NCBI RefSeq assembly: GCF_030068615.1
Contig: NZ_JASJOC010000012.1
Span: forward strand, 1-64,000
DNA length: 64,000 bases
Direction: 5' to 3'
Source: Halostagnicola sp. A-GB9-2
Lineage (GTDB): Archaea > Halobacteriota > Halobacteria > Halobacteriales > Natrialbaceae
Part shown: piece by piece, positions 52,758-60,688 of the stretch
Layout of the letters: each line of letters begins with the position of its first letter
Numbering within the stretch: the stretch's first letter is position 1
Notes under the pieces: generated by a model
Told to the model about the DNA's origin: nothing
Databases searched by the model: none
Seen by the model: only the letters and a program-made list of their open reading frames with translations
Translations under genes and position numbers: made by a program

Positions 52758-53573
52758 ATGACGAAGACAGACACGACGATAGCACAGTTTACGGAAACAC
52801 TCGAGCGCTTCTCTAATCGTATTGATGAACTCGAGGCCGAACTTGAACAGAAAGACGACCGCATCGACCAACTCGAACAGGACCGAGATCGACTCGAAGA
52901 GCGAGTCGGTAATGTCGAAGCAGAGTCCATTCGCCGCGAAAAGGTAGCTGAGGCCGCGATGAACAAAGCCACCATGAACAAAGACCGCGTCACCGAACTG
53001 CAGTCCCGCGAACTCGAGAAAGGTGCACACCTGCGCGAGGACGCCGTCGACGAACACGCAGTCGACGTTCCTAATGGCCGGATCGAGCGTCTGACCAAGG
53101 ACGATGGGGAAACCTACTACCGACTCCCCGAGAGCGCAGACCCGCTTGACCGTGGTGAAGTCTCGCTCGCCTACGGGGACTTGCTGCCAGTCCAGCAGTT
53201 AGCACGGATGGACGACGAGATGCGTCGCTCGGCAACGAGTGCATTGCCGACACGGCTGGCGGCGAAACTCTGGCAGGCCCGCAGCGACGACAGTGTCGGC
53301 GACAACCCCTGGGAAGCTGGCTGTAAGGATATCGCGGAGTACGTCAAAGCCAGCGATCTCAAACACTGGATTCGGCGGCAGGAAGCCGGCATCAGCGAGA
53401 GCTACGCGAAGAAGCTGGTTTCGCGGGTGATCGACGCGCTGTTGGATCTTGCGAAGAACCGGGTTGCCGTTCGGAAGCGCCAAGAAAGGAAGAACGGCCT
53501 CGAGTACACTGAACGGCGGTTAGTACTGCCTACTGACGCAGCAATTCCTGGTGAGACGGGAGGGGAAGCGTAA
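52758..53573 (+). CDS. Coiled-coil protein with conserved C-terminal domain, intact copy 3
   Basis: Protein of 271 residues. The N-terminal coiled coil (residues 10-60, D-D-R-I-D-Q-L-E-Q-D-R-D-R-L-E) differs in sequence from that of copy 1. From residue 70 on (A-A-M-N-K-A-T-M-N-K-D-R-V) the two are nearly identical, and the last 55 bases of the genes are the same. A shared C-terminal domain with a variable coiled coil suggests that the N-terminus is exchanged or evolves fast. The conserved tail follows. Confidence 0.78.
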   Translation: MTKTDTTIAQFTETLERFSNRIDELEAELEQKDDRIDQLEQDRDRLEERVGNVEAESIRREKVAEAAMNKATMNKDRVTELQSRELEKGAHLREDAVDEHAVDVPNGRIERLTKDDGETYYRLPESADPLDRGEVSLAYGDLLPVQQLARMDDEMRRSATSALPTRLAAKLWQARSDDSVGDNPWEAGCKDIAEYVKASDLKHWIRRQEAGISESYAKKLVSRVIDALLDLAKNRVAVRKRQERKNGLEYTERRLVLPTDAAIPGETGGEA

Positions 53574-53788
53574 CGGCCGGTGACAGCTGGTGTCCTCGGA
53601 TGACCGGGGACAGTGGGTGAGAGAACGCCTCGAGAGAGGCCTAGTGACTCTCTGGGACGCCAATCTCACAACAGGACATCGGGTGTACGAGGGTTAGTTA
53701 GCATTGGGTGTATCGCTCGAGTGGTCGTCGGTGGTCACAACGAAGGACGGGGGTTGGAGGATATCCTGAAGACAACAGCTGTCACTGG
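53574..53788 (+). repeat. Conserved cassette tail, copy 3
   Basis: The stem-loop at 53591-53612 is identical to that of copy 1. GCCTCGAGAGAGGCC and the CTCGAGTGGTCGTCGGTGGT block follow. The tail ends with CTGAAGACAACAGCTGTCAC at 53766-53785. The sequence after it is specific to this cargo module. Confidence 0.85.
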
Positions 53789-53984
53789 TGTCTCAAATTC
53801 ATCGGCCGCCGCTCCCAAACACAATCAAGGCACTCGAGTCGGCTTCAAACCCACAAGGGTTCGGCTGAATCCACCTCATGTGAGGTATTTCTCGAGATGC
53901 CAGTGCTCTCTTCAAACTCACAAGGGTTCGTCTGAATCGCGACCATTCCTCATACTTTTCATTCAGGACAATTTATAGTAAACC

Positions 53985-54401
53985 ATGAAACGGCGTGCGT
54001 TCATCGGGACGGCGGCTGTGGTGGCAGTGGCGGGATGTATCAGTAGTGCAGACAGCGGTGACGAAGATGATGATAGTGGTAGTGAAGAAGAATTGGAGAA
54101 TGCCATTACAGATGCAGAATACGACGGGACACATGACGATCACGACGGCACCGAGTTCGAACTCCTCGACTACGGGCAAGGACAGACGTGTCAAAAATTG
54201 ATGCACATCTCCGTAGAAGATGATGTCAATCTTGACGACAAATACCTGGAGCTATTCTTCCATGCTAACGATGAGCAAGTGGGCTCTAAACGTGCATTTT
54301 TCACCAGCAATGAAGATGACGATTTCGAACGTGTTAGCTTTAGTTACTGCGAAGTAAGTGAATACAATCGGTTTGAGATTGCGGTCCTCGACAGTAGTTG
54401 A
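53985..54401 (+). CDS. Small Tat-type lipoprotein, cassette cargo
   Basis: Protein of 138 residues. It starts M-K-R-R-A-F-I-G with a hydrophobic run and a lipobox V-A-G-C near residue 18, then a very acidic linker (residues 22-40). A compact domain of about 95 residues follows, with two cysteines (Q-T-C-Q-K near residue 73 and S-Y-C-E-V near residue 125). Export by Tat and lipid anchoring are predicted, as in many haloarchaeal surface proteins. Its function is unknown. It is the only secreted cargo seen in the array. Confidence 0.6.
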   Translation: MKRRAFIGTAAVVAVAGCISSADSGDEDDDSGSEEELENAITDAEYDGTHDDHDGTEFELLDYGQGQTCQKLMHISVEDDVNLDDKYLELFFHANDEQVGSKRAFFTSNEDDDFERVSFSYCEVSEYNRFEIAVLDSS

Positions 54402-54594
54402 TTGGGCTCTGGTGAATCACCATATTGCGTCGGGTTGTAGCGTCTCACTGCCTTCCTGAGCCCAGCCAACTGGTCCGACACCGCCAGATTCCTTGAGATT
54501 ACAGTCACGATTGTCCCAGCATGACGCCTCGAGCGACATGATCTCCTACGGCAAGTCGCCGCAGTCTAGTGATTCACCAAAGCCAATGAATGTG

Positions 54595-55086
54595 TTAATC
54601 CCCTAACTCCCGAAGTTTCTGTTGTACTTGTGAGTACACTTTCGGATGAAGATTCATCCCTGAATCCACGAGGTCATACAAAACCCCGTTCGCTTCTGTG
54701 GAAGTCAATACCTCTTCTTTCGTACACTTAAGCAACAACGTTGTCACCCACCAACACTCAACACCATGACTCCGGGCAACCTCTATGAGACCTTTGTCGT
54801 TAGCGAGAAGAACTTTCTCTCCATCATCCGCCAGCAAAATCACTGACGCATCGGCTACCGCTACCCCCTCCAACGATGCTACTTCCTCAGCTTCGGGGGG
54901 TGTCTCACAAATCGGAACGTCATCAAGAAATGCCTTAAGCGTTGCAGTTCCTCGCTTCCCCTCGGTGAGAACTTCGTCTCTCACTCTCTCAGTGGTCCGT
55001 ATCTCATCACAGATGGCCGAAATGAGGTCAAGACGGCCAACCCATGAAAGTGGGATTAACGCAGACGAATCAACAACAACCATCAA
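54595..55086 (-). CDS. VapC-like PIN-domain toxin (DUF3368-like)
   Basis: PIN protein of 163 residues. Aspartate in V-V-V-D-S-S-A-L near residue 6, glutamate in R-V-R-D-E-V-L near residue 38, aspartate in V-A-D-A-S-V-I near residue 79 and aspartate in L-A-N-D-K-G-L near residue 95 form the usual acidic site. Such proteins cut RNA. The start overlaps the stop of the antitoxin gene upstream (ATGA), the classic toxin-antitoxin arrangement. Confidence 0.83.
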   Translation of the reverse strand: MMVVVDSSALIPLSWVGRLDLISAICDEIRTTERVRDEVLTEGKRGTATLKAFLDDVPICETPPEAEEVASLEGVAVADASVILLADDGEKVLLANDKGLIEVARSHGVECWWVTTLLLKCTKEEVLTSTEANGVLYDLVDSGMNLHPKVYSQVQQKLRELGD

Positions 55087-55376
55087 ATTCGCCCGAGGTC
55101 ACGTTCGAGTTCGTCAGTTGTGTATCCAGTGTCGATGCCTTCCTCGGCGGCGAGTGAAAGCATCTCAACATACGTTACATCGGCAATTTCAGCCGCACGA
55201 CGGAGCGTGATTTTGTGTTCTCGGAGTTGGTCGAGCGCCTTCTCCTTCCGCCAGTCTGTGAGTCCTTTCCGAATGAGGCGGCGAAGAACCTCTGACCTGT
55301 CTGCGGTCATCTCTTGTTCAAGCTCGGACAACGACTCTTCGTCGTCTTCGGGTATTCGGGTTGTGACGGTTTTCAT
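55083..55376 (-). CDS. UPF0175-like antitoxin with ribbon-helix-helix start
   Basis: Protein of 97 residues. The N-terminal strand T-V-T-T-R-I-P-E and helix R-S-E-V-L-R-R-L-I-R-K-G are typical of ribbon-helix-helix binding. The C-terminal K-I-T-L-R-R-A-A-E-I-A-D-V-T is the UPF0175 helix-turn-helix. It pairs with the PIN toxin downstream. The start codon directly abuts a CGTTAC-rich operator-like region (55377-55417). Confidence 0.83.
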   Translation of the reverse strand: MKTVTTRIPEDDEESLSELEQEMTADRSEVLRRLIRKGLTDWRKEKALDQLREHKITLRRAAEIADVTYVEMLSLAAEEGIDTGYTTDELERDLGRI

Positions 55377-55417
55377 CGTTACGATAGGCTACGTTACGTT
55401 ACGCAATAGATGTAACG
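55377..55417. promoter_or_regulatory. Repeated CGTTAC motif upstream of VapB-like gene
   Basis: CGTTAC occurs at 55377-55382, 55392-55397 and 55397-55402, and its mirror GTAACG at 55412-55417. The first copy touches the start codon, so the transcript is probably leaderless or nearly so. The same motif pair stands in the same place before the regulator at 59091-59471. Confidence 0.5.
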
Positions 55418-55440
55418 GAATACTTCCCGTGAAAAACTGA

Positions 55441-55765
55441 TTGACATCCACCTCCGCGTTCACGCGGAGGAATCCCACGGTACCACACCGCTGGATTGGG
55501 ATATTAGGGTTTGCAGTCTACCACTTGTTCCCTCGGTGAGAATCCGTGGGGCAAGTCATGAAGGTAGACTCCGGGCTGTGCCAACAGCCGGTACTCCTAT
55601 CTCCACCCAAATCGGGTGTAGACTCAGAGTTACTTTCGTTGATGTCAAGACGGATGTTCTCCGCCCCATTCACATCTGCGTTGAATGCGGCGTCACACTC
55701 CTCGCACACGTACAGACCGCGTTTAACACGTTGATTGTCGTCTGTCCTACCGCAGACGAGAACTG
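55441..55765 (-). pseudogene. IS605/IS1341-type tnpB 3' remnant with right-end hairpin
   Basis: The minus strand encodes the last part of TnpB: V-C-G-R-T-D-D-N-Q, then C-E-E-C-D-A-A-F-N-A-D-V-N-G-A-E-N-I-R, the zinc ribbon and final catalytic aspartate. Stop is at 55518. Beyond it, at 55452-55471, CCTCCGCG and CGCGGAGG form a stem with loop TTCA next to the TTGACATCC-like right end. This is the region that in live elements gives the guide RNA scaffold. Everything upstream of the zinc ribbon was replaced by the cassette tail. Confidence 0.75.
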
Positions 55766-55927
55766 ACCTCGAGAGAGGTCTAACAACTCTTTCAGAAAAC
55801 TAATTCACAACAGGACAGCGGGTGTACGAGAGTTCGTTATCGGTTGGTGTGTCCCTCGAGTGGTCGTCGATGGTCACAAAGATGGACAGGAGGTGAAGGA
55901 TACCCTGAAAACAACAGCTGTCACTGG
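55760..55927 (+). repeat. Cassette tail without preceding gene, copy 4
   Basis: The tail starts in the CTCGAGAGAGGTC block, so the stem-loop and coiled-coil gene are missing. It continues through TACGAGAG and GTGTCCCTCGAGTGGTCGTC and ends with CTGAAAACAACAGCTGTCAC at 55905-55924. A tail alone here shows that it can be joined to other DNA (a tnpB remnant) independently of the gene. Confidence 0.8.
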
Positions 55928-55944
55928 AGTCTCCAACTCATCGT

Positions 55945-56823
55945 TCACTCCGCTAGATGCAAACTCCCCTCACAGCTTTGGAGAACGTCTTTCTCTACCA
56001 ATCGTTCGATCGCGTCCGTCACTCGCTCTGATTCGTCCTCGTCGAGTATGGCAACACTCGAGGTCACACCCTCTCTGATCGTCTTGGGTTCCGTGGTGGC
56101 ATCGTCGATCGTCTGAAGAACAGTCCGCTCAACCTGTGCATCCGTCCCAAGCTGGGTTACCTTCTTGGTGAAGTTGTCGGGAAGCCCGTTAAGATGACTT
56201 ACCGAAATATCGATTGCGAGTAACGGATGAGATCCATCGCGTAGAAGCCTCGCTTCGTGACGACCCGTATTGAACGGCCGCTGTTGTACGATTTCCTCAA
56301 TCAAGACATTCCAGTCAATGCCAGCCTGAGCAGTCCTCAGTAGGTCGTCGATATCAGTTCGCCGGCCAACCCCAAGGTCACCACCTGAAACTGCCTTGAG
56401 CAGGAAAATATCCGCCTCACTCAGCAGATGTGCCTCAATCCGCTCTCCCGTCCAGAACGCATCTGCCCGTTCTCGCATACGGTCCGTGATCCACACCTTC
56501 CCCACGACCTGTCGTTCGAAGATATCCACCTCAACGCCCGCATCGTCGTTGTACATCTTGACAGTCCGTCCAACTCCCTTAATCGACTCAGTCGGTTCTT
56601 CTGTAATCACAAAGCCATTGTCCAAAAAGCAATTGAGGACGTGTTGGAAGTGCTCTTCCGTGCTGAATCCAAAGTCAATATCGTCTGTTCGAGGCTTGAT
56701 CTGACGGGCAGTCATCGCTGCCCCACCCATCAAGTAGAGCGATACGTCCTCGGACAACCAGCCATCGACCGTTGAGAGAAACGATTTGATTTGGTCTGAA
56801 TTTCTGAATTCGTCCATAATCAC
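55945..56823 (-). CDS. AbiEii-like nucleotidyltransferase, putative toxin
   Basis: Nucleotidyltransferase-fold protein of 292 residues. The active-site pattern is L-M-G-G-A-A-M near residue 35 and T-D-D-I-D-F near residue 50, followed by a third acidic strand (V-E-V-D-I-F near residue 98). Residues 200-292 look helical. It is preceded and overlapped by a regulator, as in AbiE type IV toxin-antitoxin systems, where the nucleotidyltransferase is toxic and protects against phage. The start overlaps the regulator's stop. Confidence 0.75.
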   Translation of the reverse strand: MIMDEFRNSDQIKSFLSTVDGWLSEDVSLYLMGGAAMTARQIKPRTDDIDFGFSTEEHFQHVLNCFLDNGFVITEEPTESIKGVGRTVKMYNDDAGVEVDIFERQVVGKVWITDRMRERADAFWTGERIEAHLLSEADIFLLKAVSGGDLGVGRRTDIDDLLRTAQAGIDWNVLIEEIVQQRPFNTGRHEARLLRDGSHPLLAIDISVSHLNGLPDNFTKKVTQLGTDAQVERTVLQTIDDATTEPKTIREGVTSSVAILDEDESERVTDAIERLVEKDVLQSCEGSLHLAE

Positions 56824-57761
56824 ACTCCGTACTGGGCCTTCAACTGGTCGAACTCACGACGACTGGGTAGTCTTCGAGATTCCCCCCATTCACCACTCTC
56901 CTCAAGGGCCATGCTAATATCTCTGATAACGTCTTTAACCCCATACCATTTTGCCAACTCAGTGATAACAGTCAGATCGAGTTCGAGGTCGACAATTAAG
57001 AGCATCGCGTAACTAACGCGCCGAGGCTCTAGATCGCTCTGAATCACGTGACAGACAATCTGTTCGGGTGAGAGCTCATCTTCCGGCCCATGCCAGAAGA
57101 GGGGCTCACTGGGCAGGTGGAACCTATGACCGTATTCCTCGAGCGCCATTACGCCGGTCTTTTGCCAGCCATTTGCACTCTCGAATCTTGCTGTCTCTTC
57201 TGGGGTATGAGATCGAACCAGAACTCGCAACGGTTCGTACCATTCGATAATCCCTCTACTGTCAATGTCGCGAAGTCGCCATCGATGAGACTGATAAGCG
57301 AACGCATCTGCAAATCCTTGGAGCTGAGAAACATTCTCCGCGAGCGCGTATTTCGGACCAGACGGAGAGAGCATGGCTCGATCTGTTATTGGTTGAAGTG
57401 CCGAGTAGACCGCTCTCTCCGTCTTCCCCAAACGACCCGCAATCGTGGCTATCTTTTGGGGTTCATCTAGATACCAACAGACCCGAAGAAGAGACGGTTT
57501 CAAAATATCCCTCCAGTCGACGTGGCCTGCACTCAACGAGAGTCGCTGGAACGCTGTCATCATATTCCCGGTGCCAGGATGGAAAATTCTCCGCTGCTTA
57601 GATCCTCGTCGTTCTGAAATTTCATCAAGCTCAACCAATATATCAACTGCACGGTAAACCTGTTTCCTAGAATAGCCCGTCTCAGATACTAACGTTTCAA
57701 CTGTCACTTCCTGGTGCTTGTCTATAACGTCCAGGATGGCCAAAGCAGCCTTTGGAATCAT
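56820..57761 (-). CDS. Winged-helix regulator, putative AbiEi-like antitoxin
   Basis: Protein of 313 residues. An N-terminal winged helix (V-E-T-L-V-S-E-T-G-Y-S-R-K-Q-V-Y-R near residue 22) and a second DNA-binding-like unit (K-I-A-T-I-A-G-R-L-G-K-T near residue 105) are followed by an unassigned C-terminal half. The ATG at 57761 is chosen because the frame above it is only antisense of the neighbouring repeat. A 9-bp inverted repeat (57771-57804) lies immediately upstream, matching how AbiEi proteins repress their own operon. Pairing with the nucleotidyltransferase is supported by the 4-base overlap. Confidence 0.72.
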   Translation of the reverse strand: MIPKAALAILDVIDKHQEVTVETLVSETGYSRKQVYRAVDILVELDEISERRGSKQRRIFHPGTGNMMTAFQRLSLSAGHVDWRDILKPSLLRVCWYLDEPQKIATIAGRLGKTERAVYSALQPITDRAMLSPSGPKYALAENVSQLQGFADAFAYQSHRWRLRDIDSRGIIEWYEPLRVLVRSHTPEETARFESANGWQKTGVMALEEYGHRFHLPSEPLFWHGPEDELSPEQIVCHVIQSDLEPRRVSYAMLLIVDLELDLTVITELAKWYGVKDVIRDISMALEESGEWGESRRLPSRREFDQLKAQYGV

Positions 57762-57770
57762 ATTGAAACC

Positions 57771-57804
57771 TAATGTCCACCAATATATGTATGTTTGGAC
57801 ATTA
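57771..57804. promoter_or_regulatory. Inverted repeat operator upstream of AbiE-like operon
   Basis: TAATGTCCA at 57771-57779 and TGGACATTA at 57796-57804 are exact complements separated by 16 AT-rich bases that could hold the TATA element. The repeat ends within the first codons of the truncated coiled-coil copy, so it marks the edge of this cargo module. Confidence 0.6.
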
Positions 57805-58467
57805 TATTTCAACACCAGCAGTGATCGCCTCGAGAAAGCAACCGAAGCAGCGCTGAACAAGGCAAGCGCGAACAAAGAGCGGGTGACCGAACTCCAGTCC
57901 CGCGAACTCGAGAAAGGCGCACACCTACGTGAAGCAACCGCCGACGAACACGTCGTCGAGGTCTCCAACGGGGGCCTCGAGCGAGTTACCAAGGACGACG
58001 GCGAGATCTACTTTCGGGTCCCTGAGAGCGCGGATCAGATCGATCGAGGGGGAAGCTTCCCTCGCGTATGGAGACCTGCTTCCAGTCCAGCAACTGGCCC
58101 GAATGGATGAGGAGATGCGTCGATCAGCCACCATAAAGTGCCCACACGGTTAGTGGCCAAGCTCTGGCAGGCCCGCAGCGACGACAGCGCCGGTGACAAT
58201 CCCTGGGAGAACGGCTGTCGGGAGATCGATGAGTATGTGAAAGCAAGTGATCTCAAACATTGGATTCGGCGGCAGGAAGCCGGTATCAGCGAAAGTTACG
58301 CGAAGAAGTTGGTCTCGCGGTTGATCGACGCGCTGTTAGACCTCTCAAAGCATCGCGTCGCAGTTCGGAAACGGACAGAGCGAAAGAACGGCCTCGAGTA
58401 CACCGAGCGGCGGTTAGTGCTTCCCGCTGACGCCGAGATCCCTGGCGAGGCGGGGGGTGAAACGTAA
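57797..58467 (+). pseudogene. Coiled-coil gene copy 4, truncated and frameshifted
   Basis: It begins near D-R-L-E-K-A-T-E-A-A-L-N-K-A-S, equivalent to about residue 80 of copy 1, so the coiled coil is lost. Frame changes at about 58045 (inside a G-rich run) and at about 58135 break the domain into three pieces, each of which still matches the other copies well. It is followed by a complete tail. Confidence 0.8.
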
Positions 58468-58683
58468 CAGCCGGTGACAGCTGGTGTCCTCGGACGGCCG
58501 GGGGCAGTGGGTGAGAGAACGCCTCGAGAGAGGTTGAAAGACTCTTCAGGACGCCTATCCCACAGGATGAACCGAGAGTGTACGAGGGCTGGTTAGTGGT
58601 TGGTGTGTCCCTCGAGTGGTCGTCGGTGGTCACAACGAAGGACAGGGGGTGAAGGATAGCCTGAAGACAACAGCTGTCACTGG
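58468..58683 (+). repeat. Conserved cassette tail, copy 5
   Basis: The stem-loop at 58485-58506 has changed bases (loop ACGG, right arm CCGGGGGCA), but every pair is still possible, including G-T wobbles. GCCTCGAGAGAGG and the CTCGAGTGGTCGTCGGTGGT block follow, with CTGAAGACAACAGCTGTCAC at the end (58661-58680). Confidence 0.85.
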
Positions 58684-58710
58684 ATACGGTCATTAAACTG
58701 GCAGACGAAT

Positions 58711-59094
58711 TCATTCGTTCTGTAGCGATAGTCCAATGTATTGTGGGATCTCTGCAACAGCTGTATCCACGATCTCTTCTTCGACCATTCCCTGATATCC
58801 ATCAAGATCAGAGTTCTTCAGCGTGACAACAGTCCACGGATTAACATAGGAACGATTGGACAGCCCACCGTATCTCCAGTGGGAGTCGGTGAGTGAGACA
58901 GCTAATTCTCGATCTGTACTCGTGATCAGCAATGCCAAATATTCGGTTCCTTGGAATGGATGTGCATCAGTACTGATGATGAGATATGGATGGTCACTGC
59001 CTTCATTCCCCTCAGTTTCGTCAAAGTCGAACGGGTCTGCAACCCAAACAACATCCCCGCGGTTAATTACCTTCGGCAGTTGCCCGGAAGTCAT
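58711..59094 (-). CDS. MazF/PemK-like toxin
   Basis: Protein of 127 residues with the PemK-like beta-barrel pattern. It starts R-G-D-V-V-W-V-A-D-P-F near residue 12, then P-Y-L-I-I-S-T-D near residue 36, Y-V-N-P-W-T-V-V-T-L near residue 84 and a short C-terminal helix. MazF-type proteins cleave mRNA. It overlaps the winged-helix gene upstream by four bases. It is related in layout to the product of 62695-63048. Confidence 0.75.
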   Translation of the reverse strand: MTSGQLPKVINRGDVVWVADPFDFDETEGNEGSDHPYLIISTDAHPFQGTEYLALLITSTDRELAVSLTDSHWRYGGLSNRSYVNPWTVVTLKNSDLDGYQGMVEEEIVDTAVAEIPQYIGLSLQNE

Positions 59095-59471
59095 TCATCA
59101 CGAACCTGCCGATCTGGCGGAAGTTCGCTATACTCGGTTTCTTCGTCTCGATCGTACCCCTCATATCGGTCTGGATCAATAGACCGTTGGCTAAGTAGAG
59201 CTGCTCGCTCAGTACCGAGTGCATATTCATCAATTGACCAGTATTCCTTCGTGTGTTCGACAAGTCCTTTCGACTCTAATCGCGTCAATGTGACTCGAAC
59301 GCTTGCTGGCGGAATATCAGTTTTTTCGGCTATCTTTTTCGGTTTAAATGCTTTATCTTGGTTGATTGCGAGAAATTCTAATACCGTATATGGGTTTGTC
59401 CCCTTCTCATAAACAGATATATTATCGTCAATCTCCTGTAACTTTCTAAACTCCTCTTTTGTGATACTCAT
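59091..59471 (-). CDS. Winged-helix protein, putative antitoxin of MazF-like toxin
   Basis: Protein of 126 residues with a MarR-like winged helix: F-K-P-K-K-I-A-E-K-T-D-I-P-P-A-S-V near residue 42, then T-L-T-R-L-E-S-K-G-L-V near residue 62 and the wing E-Y-W-S-I. The acidic C-terminal 45 residues could neutralise the toxin. I use the ATG at 59471, next to an operator-like repeat; the longer frame upstream is antisense of the coiled-coil copy. The same gene pairing recurs at 63049-63438. Confidence 0.75.
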   Translation of the reverse strand: MSITKEEFRKLQEIDDNISVYEKGTNPYTVLEFLAINQDKAFKPKKIAEKTDIPPASVRVTLTRLESKGLVEHTKEYWSIDEYALGTERAALLSQRSIDPDRYEGYDRDEETEYSELPPDRQVRDE

Positions 59472-59488
59472 CGTTACTCTGTGTAACG
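59472..59488. promoter_or_regulatory. CGTTAC/GTAACG operator-like repeat
   Basis: CGTTAC (59472-59477) and GTAACG (59483-59488) form a perfect inverted repeat with five bases between. It touches the start codon of the regulator, just as in the VapBC-like cargo at 55377. Short leader and autoregulation are inferred. Confidence 0.5.
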
Positions 59489-59510
59489 CTATGTATCGCA
59501 ATGACTTGGT

Positions 59511-60074
59511 TCTTTTGAAGATAAAGGAACACATCTCCGCGAAGAAACCGTCAACGAACACGTCGTCGACATCGCTGATGGTCGCCTCGAGCGGATCACA
59601 AAAGACGACGGCCAGCAGTACTACCGGCTGCCCGAGAGCGCGGATCCACTCGACGGCGGCGACGTCTCGCTCGCCTACGGGGACTTGCTGCCAGTCCAGC
59701 AGTTGGCTCGAATGGACGGGGAGATGCGTCGCTCGGCGGCGAATGCGTTACCGACGCGGCTAGCCGCGAAATTGTGGCAGGCACGGACTGACGACAGCGT
59801 CGGCGACAATCCATGGGAAGCTGGCTGTAAGGATATCGCAGAGTACCTCAAAGCCAGCGATCTCAAACACTGGATTCGCCGCCAAGAGGCCGGCATCAGC
59901 GAGAGTTACACGAAGAAATTGGTCTCGAAGGTGATTGACGCGCTGTTGGATCTTGCGAAGAACCGGGTTGCAGTGAGGAAGCGCACAAAACGCAAGAACG
60001 GTCTCGAGTACACAGAGCGGCGGCTTGTGCTTCCTACTGACGTCGAGATTCCTGGAGAGGCTGGAGGTGAATAA
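59511..60074 (+). pseudogene. Coiled-coil gene copy 5, N-terminally truncated
   Basis: It begins S-F-E-D-K-G-T-H-L-R-E-E-T, equivalent to S-R-E-L-E-K-G-A-H-L in copy 1 (about residue 108), and runs without a frameshift to the stop. No start codon is found in frame near the beginning; a TTG at 59685 could start a 129-residue product. The coiled coil and part of the linker are absent. Confidence 0.78.
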
Positions 60075-60140
60075 GCACCGGTGACAGCTGGTGTCCTCGG
60101 ATGAGCGGGGACAGTGGGTTCCAGGACGCCTCGAGAGAGG
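60075..60140 (+). repeat. Partial cassette tail, copy 6
   Basis: The stem-loop (60092-60113) and the GCCTCGAGAGAGGCC block are present. After about 60140 the sequence departs from the other tails and the terminal CTGAAGAC motif is missing. The unique sequence to 60374 shows no gene, although short frames are open. Confidence 0.7.
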
Positions 60141-60374
60141 CCCGATACGCTCTCGACGACCACCGCTCACCTCGAGTGCGTCCGTCCGCCCAGGGTCGAG
60201 GAGCCGTTGGTCTCCCTCCTCGAGCAGCCTCGACAGCAACCAAGAACGACGCCTGCGAGTCGCTCACCGGAGACGACTATTGTCCACGGATGGAACTGAA
60301 CAGCGGCTACAATAACAGTGAAGAGACCCAATCCGTCCCAGTGTTTATTTATGATTCAGCCGTACGACTACCTA

Positions 60375-60671
60375 ATGTCTCACTTTTCGGATGACGTTGA
60401 GACGATTGCGGCAGTCGGTGGCTACGACGACACCGACGACGTTCTCGAGGATGCGGTTCGAGAGCTGCTGCGACGGCGGCCAGAACTCCGAACGTCGCTT
60501 GCGATCGAAAAGTACCGGGCGGGAGATGTGAGTCTCAATCGAGCGGCCGAGTTGGCGGATATGTCGACTGAACGCCTTAAAGATGAACTCACCGACCGCG
60601 GTATCGATCGGTCAGCCGGGTTTTTGGACCCTGCCGATCGCGAACGCGAACTCGACGAGTTCAGTGGGTAA
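60375..60671 (+). CDS. UPF0175-family antitoxin
   Basis: Protein of 98 residues. The middle L-E-D-A-V-R-E-L-L-R-R-R helix is followed by the UPF0175 helix-turn-helix (S-L-N-R-A-A-E-L-A-D-M-S near residue 57). I use the ATG at 60375; longer versions run through unrelated upstream sequence. AT-rich sequence about 25-35 bases upstream (TTATTTATGA) may be the promoter. The PIN toxin gene follows 11 to 17 bases later. Confidence 0.82.
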   Translation: MSHFSDDVETIAAVGGYDDTDDVLEDAVRELLRRRPELRTSLAIEKYRAGDVSLNRAAELADMSTERLKDELTDRGIDRSAGFLDPADRERELDEFSG

Positions 60672-60688
60672 CGGAGGATGGTGTGTCG

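Noticed and set aside
57762-57992. N-terminal extension of the AbiEi-like regulator
   Set aside because: It is antisense of the truncated coiled-coil copy, serine/arginine-rich, and would run over the operator-like inverted repeat.
59472-59561. Upstream extension of the regulator at 59091-59471
   Set aside because: Again antisense of the coiled-coil repeat, and it would bury the CGTTAC/GTAACG element in the coding sequence.
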